Source: UJ101 sp047975265
GTDB taxonomy: Bacteria; Bacteroidota; Bacteroidia; Flavobacteriales; UJ101
Assembly (NCBI GenBank): GCA_047975265.1
Contig: JBKEDE010000051.1
Span: 1 to 9,631, forward strand
Reading direction: 5' to 3'
Length of the DNA stretch: 9,631 bases
Part shown: one piece after another, positions 6,691 to 9,631 of the stretch
Layout: each line of letters begins with the position of its first letter
How positions within the stretch are numbered: the stretch's first letter is position 1
Notes under the pieces: model-generated
What the model saw: the letters and a program-made list of their open reading frames with translations, nothing else
The model's database searches: none
Told to the model about the DNA's origin: nothing
Position numbers and translations under genes: made by a program

Positions 6691-7914
6691 ATGATATTAG
6701 AAATGAAAATCCCTTCTCCGGGAGAATCAATCACAGAAGTAGAAATCGCTACATGGTTAGTTCAAGATGGCGATTATGTTGAAAAAGATCAAGCAATTGC
6801 AGAAGTGGATTCTGATAAAGCTACATTGGAATTACCCGCAGAAGAAAGTGGAATAATTACCTTAAAAGCAGAAGAAGGAGATGAAGTAGCCGTAGGAGAA
6901 GTCGTATGTTTAATTGATACTTCTGCTACAAAACCTGAAGGAGGAGTTCTTGTAAAAGAAGAAGATAAAGAGGAAATAAAATCGACTGAAGAAACAAAAC
7001 CCGATTCAGTATCTGAATCCAAAAAAGAAACGTATGCAACAGGAACGCCGTCGCCTGCAGCAGCAAAAACATTAGCTGAAAAAGGAATAGAATCTTCACA
7101 AGTTCAAGGTACAGGACGAGACGGTCGTATAACCAAAGAAGATGCTGTTAAAGTTGTTTCTTCTATGGGTACAGTTCCGACTTACGGATCTCGTGAGACC
7201 ACAACTAAGAAGTTATCTATGTTACGTCGTAAATTATCCAAACGTTTAGTTTCAGTTAAAAATGAAACGGCAATGTTAACGACATTTAACGAGGTAAATA
7301 TGCAACCTATTTTTGATCTTCGTAAAGAGTATAAAGAAGCTTTTAAAGAAAAACACGGTGTAGGCTTAGGTTTTATGTCTTTTTTTACATTGGCTTGTGT
7401 GCGTGCTCTAAAAATGTATCCTGATGTAAATTCTATGTTAGATGGAGATTACCAAATTCAACACGATTTTCAAGATATTTCAATTGCTGTGTCAAGTCCA
7501 AAAGGATTGGTCGTTCCGGTATTACGTAATGCCGAGAGTTTGTCATTCAGAGGAGTAGAAGCTGAAATTAAGCGTTTGGCTATACGGGCACGTGACGGTC
7601 AAATTACTGTAGATGAAATGACAGGAGGAACCTTTACCATTACAAATGGAGGAGTATTCGGATCGATGTTATCTACCCCAATTCTAAATCAGCCTCAGAC
7701 AGCTATATTAGGAATGCACAATATTGTAGAACGTCCGGTAGCGGAAAACGGTCAGGTAGTGATCCGCCCGATTATGTACATAGCTTTGTCGTACGACCAT
7801 CGTATTTTAGACGGACGTGAGTCTGTCGGATTCTTAGTAGCCGTTAAAGAAGCATTGGAAAATCCGGTAGAAATTTTAATGGATAACAATCCTAAGAAAG
7901 CATTGGAAATGTAA
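6691..7914 (+). CDS. sucB: Dihydrolipoyllysine-residue succinyltransferase (2-oxoglutarate dehydrogenase E2)
   Basis: SucB transfers the succinyl group from its lipoyl arm to CoA and forms the core of the 2-oxoglutarate dehydrogenase complex. The 407-residue protein has one lipoyl domain (about 2-78) with the lipoylation site DSDKATLE, K43. A charged Glu/Lys/Ser/Thr linker follows (about 80-116), then the E3/E1-binding peripheral domain (about 118-155, SPAAAKTLAEKGI and GTGRDGRITKED). The catalytic acyltransferase domain (about 172-405) ends in SYDHRILDGRE, with the catalytic H370 and D374. GTFTITNGGVFGS is the family's conserved active-site/trimer segment. All catalytic residues are present. 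It follows sucA by 68 bp in the same direction, as in the classical sucAB operon. No sucC, sucD or lpd is in view. The 3' end faces the XRE gene with only 19 bases between the two stops. Confidence 0.97.
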   Translation: MILEMKIPSPGESITEVEIATWLVQDGDYVEKDQAIAEVDSDKATLELPAEESGIITLKAEEGDEVAVGEVVCLIDTSATKPEGGVLVKEEDKEEIKSTEETKPDSVSESKKETYATGTPSPAAAKTLAEKGIESSQVQGTGRDGRITKEDAVKVVSSMGTVPTYGSRETTTKKLSMLRRKLSKRLVSVKNETAMLTTFNEVNMQPIFDLRKEYKEAFKEKHGVGLGFMSFFTLACVRALKMYPDVNSMLDGDYQIQHDFQDISIAVSSPKGLVVPVLRNAESLSFRGVEAEIKRLAIRARDGQITVDEMTGGTFTITNGGVFGSMLSTPILNQPQTAILGMHNIVERPVAENGQVVIRPIMYIALSYDHRILDGRESVGFLVAVKEALENPVEILMDNNPKKALEM

Positions 7915-7933
7915 GGGAAATGACTTTATAGTT

Positions 7934-8299
7934 CTAATTTTTATAAAAATCGATCTGTTCTTTTAGCAAAGCTATTTGCTCGTCTTTTGCCTGCATGAGT
8001 TTTTCGTAGACATCTTTGTTTTCTTGGTAGAAATGATCTATTTTTTGTTGATATACATTTTCGTTATCATGATTATGCTGCGTAAGTACGTCTTTTTCCA
8101 ATTCTAAAAAATCCGTAAAAGGAGTTTCCAAAATATCGGCTATTCTAAAAAGACGTTCTACAGAAAGTTTGGTGTTTCCTGTTTCTATCTTTCTATACGC
8201 AGCAGGTGTAATATCTAATCCGTTTGCCATATTTTCGTAAGTATAGCCTCTCTTATTGCGATATTGTGCTATTTTTTCTATAATTTTTGTAGTTTCCAT
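7934..8299 (-). CDS. XRE-family helix-turn-helix regulator with C-terminal coiled coil
   Basis: The 121-residue protein has a Cro/cI-type helix-turn-helix domain at about residues 6-62. Its core is YTYENMANGLDITPAAYRKIE, followed by LSVERLFRIADILETPFTDFLE. From about residue 80 to the end there is a charged, heptad-like helix (YQQKIDHFYQENKDVYEKLM... EQIALLKEQIDFYK) that probably mediates oligomerisation. No ligand or toxin domain is fused. Such small regulators are common in Flavobacteriia and the target is unknown. It is convergent with sucB (19 bp between stops) and divergent from the membrane-protein cluster starting at 8438, so control of its own promoter or of that cluster is plausible. 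A perfect dyad sits 6 bases upstream of its start codon. Confidence 0.85.
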   Translation of the reverse strand: METTKIIEKIAQYRNKRGYTYENMANGLDITPAAYRKIETGNTKLSVERLFRIADILETPFTDFLELEKDVLTQHNHDNENVYQQKIDHFYQENKDVYEKLMQAKDEQIALLKEQIDFYKN

Positions 8300-8305
8300 A
8301 TAAAC

Positions 8306-8318
8306 TTACTAAAAGTAA
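8306..8318. promoter_or_regulatory. Perfect 13-bp dyad, candidate operator of the XRE gene
   Basis: TTACT-AAA-AGTAA is an exact inverted repeat with a 3-base centre, located 6 bases upstream of the XRE start codon (ATG at 8299-8297 on the minus strand). The size and spacing fit half-sites for a dimeric Cro/cI-type regulator, and the position fits autorepression. No second copy was found by eye in the 8300-8437 spacer. Confidence 0.4.
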
Positions 8319-8362
8319 AATATTTTTCTTAAAAGTTATAGATTATTTCAAAAATTATTTTC

Positions 8363-8376
8363 ATATTTGGGATAAA
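8363..8376 (+). promoter_or_regulatory. Possible promoter element of the 8438 gene
   Basis: ATATTTGGGATAAA occurs 61 bases before the ATG at 8438 and is almost the same string as the one ahead of sucA at 3811-3825. It contains TTTG of the Bacteroidetes -7 element, without a clear TA half or -33 TTG. Support is weak. Confidence 0.2.
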
Positions 8377-8437
8377 GAAAAACACAAGTGCACGAAATGT
8401 TTTTTGTTTTAATAAAATAAGTATTAACTTTAAAATT

Positions 8438-8625
8438 ATGAAAAAAATAATGAATAAAGAATTTCTATCCTTAGGTTTGCTTATTATAGCATGTCTTATA
8501 ACTATTTTAAATTTAGATTTTGATAATCTTTTTAATTGGAAAATAAATGGAGAAACGTATATATATTCTCATTTGTAATAATAGTAAGTGCTTTAATTTT
8601 AAATACGCTCTTTAACAAGGAATAA
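8438..8625 (+). pseudogene. Small two-helix membrane protein, frameshifted at a TA repeat
   Basis: From the ATG at 8438 the frame reads 46 codons to a TAA at 8576-8578. It contains one hydrophobic helix (about residues 11-25, LGLLIIACLITIL) and stops just after NGETYIY. Another frame continues immediately with FSFVIIVSALILNTLFNKE and a TAA at 8623-8625, a convincing second membrane helix. The switch falls in the (TA)4 tract at 8558-8565. Removing one TA unit joins the halves into a protein of about 60 residues with two helices and a short polar loop. I do not recognise a family. The 46-residue form may be made as it stands. The gene lies 11 bases before the start of the CPBP gene, in the same direction. 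Confidence 0.5.
8558..8565. repeat. (TA)4 tract at the frameshift of the two-helix gene
   Basis: Four TA units coincide with the point where the reading frame of the 8438 gene breaks. One unit fewer restores the frame. The tract is short for classical phase variation. Confidence 0.5.
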
Positions 8626-8636
8626 TATATAATTTT

Positions 8637-9081
8637 ATGTACAATATATATTTAAAATCTATCCTATTTTATATTATATTGTATTGGTTTTGTATTCTAT
8701 TATAGGGAGTAAGTATATCGAAGTTGATAATTCCTATCAAGAGGATATTTTTGAGGGATTTTCAAAAGGAGGAATTATAGCTATATTTTTTATAGGAGCC
8801 CTTTTTGAAACATTAATCTTCAATCTCTTGGTTATTTATCTATTACGACTAATCCCCTTTCTAAAAAAAGAGGAGGTCTAGTACTTTTAATAGCAAGTTT
8901 ACTTTTTGGATTGGGTCATTTTTCAAGTATAGGTTTTGTTATAGTAACTTTCTTTGCAGGAGTTATTTTTAATCTAAATTTTATGATTTACACCAAAAAT
9001 CTAAACTATAAAAGTGCTTATTTATCTACATTTATAATTCATTTTTTATCAAATTTAACAGTATATTTCTATACTAATTAG
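8637..9081 (+). pseudogene. CPBP-family (CAAX protease/Abi-like) membrane protein, two frameshifts
   Basis: Joining three frames gives about 147 residues with several hydrophobic helices and the motif layout of CPBP intramembrane proteases: ALFETLIFN (E codon at 8807-8809) at the motif 1 position, FGLGHFSS (FxxxH, H codon at 8917-8919) and IIHFLSN (HxxxN, H codon at 9040-9042). Motif 1 retains one Glu but lacks the classical EExxxR arrangement; FETxxF versions are, as I recall, known in Bacteroidetes. From the ATG at 8637 the frame stops after 22 codons. The frame carrying motif 1 lacks an upstream ATG (first candidate start is the TTG at 8684). Removing one AT from the (AT)4 tract at 8644-8651 gives MYNIFKIYPILYYIVLVLYS in frame. 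A second break at a run of seven A (8863-8869) stops the protein after LKKEEV, before motifs 2 and 3; eight A would restore LKKRGGLVLLIASLLFGLGH. CPBP proteins can serve in bacteriocin immunity or membrane-protein processing; no substrate is evident here. Confidence 0.7.
8863..8869. repeat. A7 homopolymer at the second CPBP frameshift
   Basis: Seven A residues lie exactly where the CPBP frame breaks. An eighth would reconnect motif 1 with motifs 2 and 3. Longer A runs in sucA are in frame, so a general sequencing fault is not the obvious explanation. Confidence 0.55.
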
Positions 9082-9131
9082 GCAGTTACCCAAATAATGA
9101 TCTTCAACGCTATCAATTTTTATTCTATAAT

Positions 9132-9392
9132 ATGATTAATTACAAAAAAATGGGAGCCACATTAATATTTAGTGTGGTTTTGGTTGCAACTATATTCCAT
9201 CCTGTTTTAGCTCAAAAAATCAAAATAAAAGTATTGAATGAAGAAAATGAAAATATAAGATTTGTTTATTTAATGGATGATAAAGGTACAATTTTAGGTG
9301 TAACTTCTTTAGATGGAACCGCCACTTTTTTAGAGACAGAAATTCAGGGGAACGTATCGTTAATTCACCCTTTATATAATGAAGTGATTTAA
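9132..9392 (+). CDS. Secreted carboxypeptidase-regulatory-like protein, probably truncated
   Basis: The 86-residue product begins with a signal peptide: a basic start (MINYKKMG), a hydrophobic core (ATLIFSVVLVATIF) and a cleavage-like PVLAQ site near residue 28. The first seven codons could be skipped in favour of the Met at residue 7. The mature part, KIKIKVLNEENENIRFVYLM then GTILGVTSLDGTATF, follows the pattern of carboxypeptidase-D regulatory-like (beta-sandwich) domains, which often open Bacteroidetes secreted or outer-membrane proteins. The domain seems to stop during its final strands (VSLIHPLYNEVI), and IS5-like sequence follows at once, so the original protein was probably longer and the TAA at 9390-9392 may come from the element. 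It starts 50 bases after the CPBP remnant in the same direction. Confidence 0.6.
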   Translation: MINYKKMGATLIFSVVLVATIFHPVLAQKIKIKVLNEENENIRFVYLMDDKGTILGVTSLDGTATFLETEIQGNVSLIHPLYNEVI

Positions 9393-9411
9393 ACTTTTTA
9401 AATAAAAACAA

Positions 9412-9470
9412 GCAGTTCAAAATTAGTAATTTAGAGTTGACAACCAATAAATTACAATTCAATGAACTGC
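9412..9470 (+). promoter_or_regulatory. Leader hairpin enclosing the transposase start codon
   Basis: GCAGTTCA (9412-9419) pairs with TGAACTGC (9463-9470). After a small internal loop, AATT (9421-9424) pairs with AATT (9456-9459), and GTAATTT (9426-9432) pairs with AAATTAC (9449-9455), leaving a 16-base loop. That is 19 base pairs in all. The TG of the ATG at 9462-9464 lies in the outer stem. A read-through transcript entering from outside would fold this way and hide the start. This resembles the protection against external transcription known for IS10 and IS50; the function here is inferred. Confidence 0.5.
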
Positions 9471-9631
9471 AAGTACACAAAATTAACAAAAAACGAATTA
9501 GAAAACGGTATTTTACCGTTTATTCCGAGAAATAAAAGAGGGTTTTCCAGTCAGTTTGATAGGACCGATATTTTCAAATGTATTGTTCATAAACTCAAAA
9601 CGGGTTGCCAATGGAGCTTCTTATTCGTTGA
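9462..9631 (+). CDS. IS5-family-like transposase, N-terminal fragment at window edge
   Basis: An open frame of 56 complete codons runs from the ATG at 9462 to the window end. KYTKLTKNELENGILPFIPR, then the KRGF motif, DIFKCIVHKLKTGCQWSFLF and the onward V resemble the N-terminal domain of IS5-type transposases, with the recurrent pattern of an ILPxx...KRGF start and KLKTGCQW before the catalytic core. The usual LPV after the Trp reads LFV here. The catalytic DDE residues lie beyond the window, so whether the element is complete cannot be told. It shares the orientation of the gene it seems to interrupt. The alternative is a related DDE family with the same N-terminal domain. Confidence 0.65.
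   Translation, partial: MNCKYTKLTKNELENGILPFIPRNKRGFSSQFDRTDIFKCIVHKLKTGCQWSFLFV

Larger units (their letters stand above)
9390..9631 (+). mobile_element. Left part of an IS5-like insertion sequence, cut by the window edge
   Basis: The element is inferred from its transposase (9462 onward) and from the abrupt end of the 9132 gene. The left boundary is approximate: it is set at the stop codon of the disrupted gene, and no terminal inverted repeat can be confirmed because the right end lies outside the window. Between 9390 and 9461 there is no gene; the stretch holds the leader hairpin described separately. Confidence 0.55.

Noticed and set aside
7937..7950. Perfect palindrome ATTTTTATAAAAAT between sucB and the XRE gene as a bidirectional terminator
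   Set aside because: It is all A and T with no loop, overlaps the last XRE codons, and such palindromes are expected by chance in this DNA.
8684..8881. A stand-alone 65-residue membrane protein with a TTG start
   Set aside because: It contains only the motif 1 region of a CPBP protein; the rest of the family signature continues in another frame after the A7 run, so it is one fragment of a broken gene.
1..9631. CRISPR array, tRNA, rRNA or riboswitch
   Set aside because: No regularly spaced repeats, cloverleaf-like or rRNA-like sequence, or known aptamer core was found by eye on either strand.

Overview
The window is AT-rich DNA from a member of the Bacteroidetes, most likely class Flavobacteriia. 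The evidence is the very low GC content, the lack of purine-rich Shine-Dalgarno sites ahead of starts, Flavobacteriia-type PrmA, ClpS and 2-oxoglutarate dehydrogenase proteins, and a 474-residue protein of a kind I know only from Flavobacteriia. I cannot name a genus.

Layout. Positions 1-34 hold the unidentifiable tail of an upstream feature. Positions 125-1454 (+) form a tight housekeeping cluster: prmA (ribosomal protein L11 methyltransferase), clpS (N-degron adaptor for ClpAP) and a small PspC-domain membrane protein. Positions 1503-2179 (-) hold a decayed IS1595-family (IS1016-like) transposase with two frameshifts and no 5' end. It abuts the 3' end of the 474-codon gene of unknown function (2180-3604, -). 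A 267-bp divergent intergenic region separates that gene from sucA (3872-6622, +) and sucB (6691-7914, +), the E1 and E2 subunits of 2-oxoglutarate dehydrogenase. Together they convert 2-oxoglutarate, CoA and NAD+ to succinyl-CoA, with an E3 (Lpd) encoded elsewhere. An imperfect 11-bp hairpin lies between sucA and sucB.

The right end (7934-9631) is accessory in character. A convergent XRE-type regulator (121 aa, -) has a perfect 13-bp dyad just ahead of its start. Beyond it lie a frameshifted two-helix membrane protein (8438-8625) and a doubly frameshifted CPBP (Abi/CAAX-protease-like) membrane protein (8637-9081). A short secreted protein with a carboxypeptidase-regulatory-like fold follows (9132-9392), apparently cut short by an IS5-like element that enters at about 9390 and runs off the window. 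The IS5-like transposase start codon sits in a long leader hairpin.

Overall the window is conserved core metabolism and protein quality control interrupted by insertion-sequence scars and a decaying or phase-variable membrane-protein cluster. I see no clear new system. The parts most worth a second look are the simple-repeat-associated frameshifts at 8558, 8644 and 8863, the start-sequestering hairpin of the IS5-like element, and the scar at the 3' end of the uncharacterised 474-residue gene.
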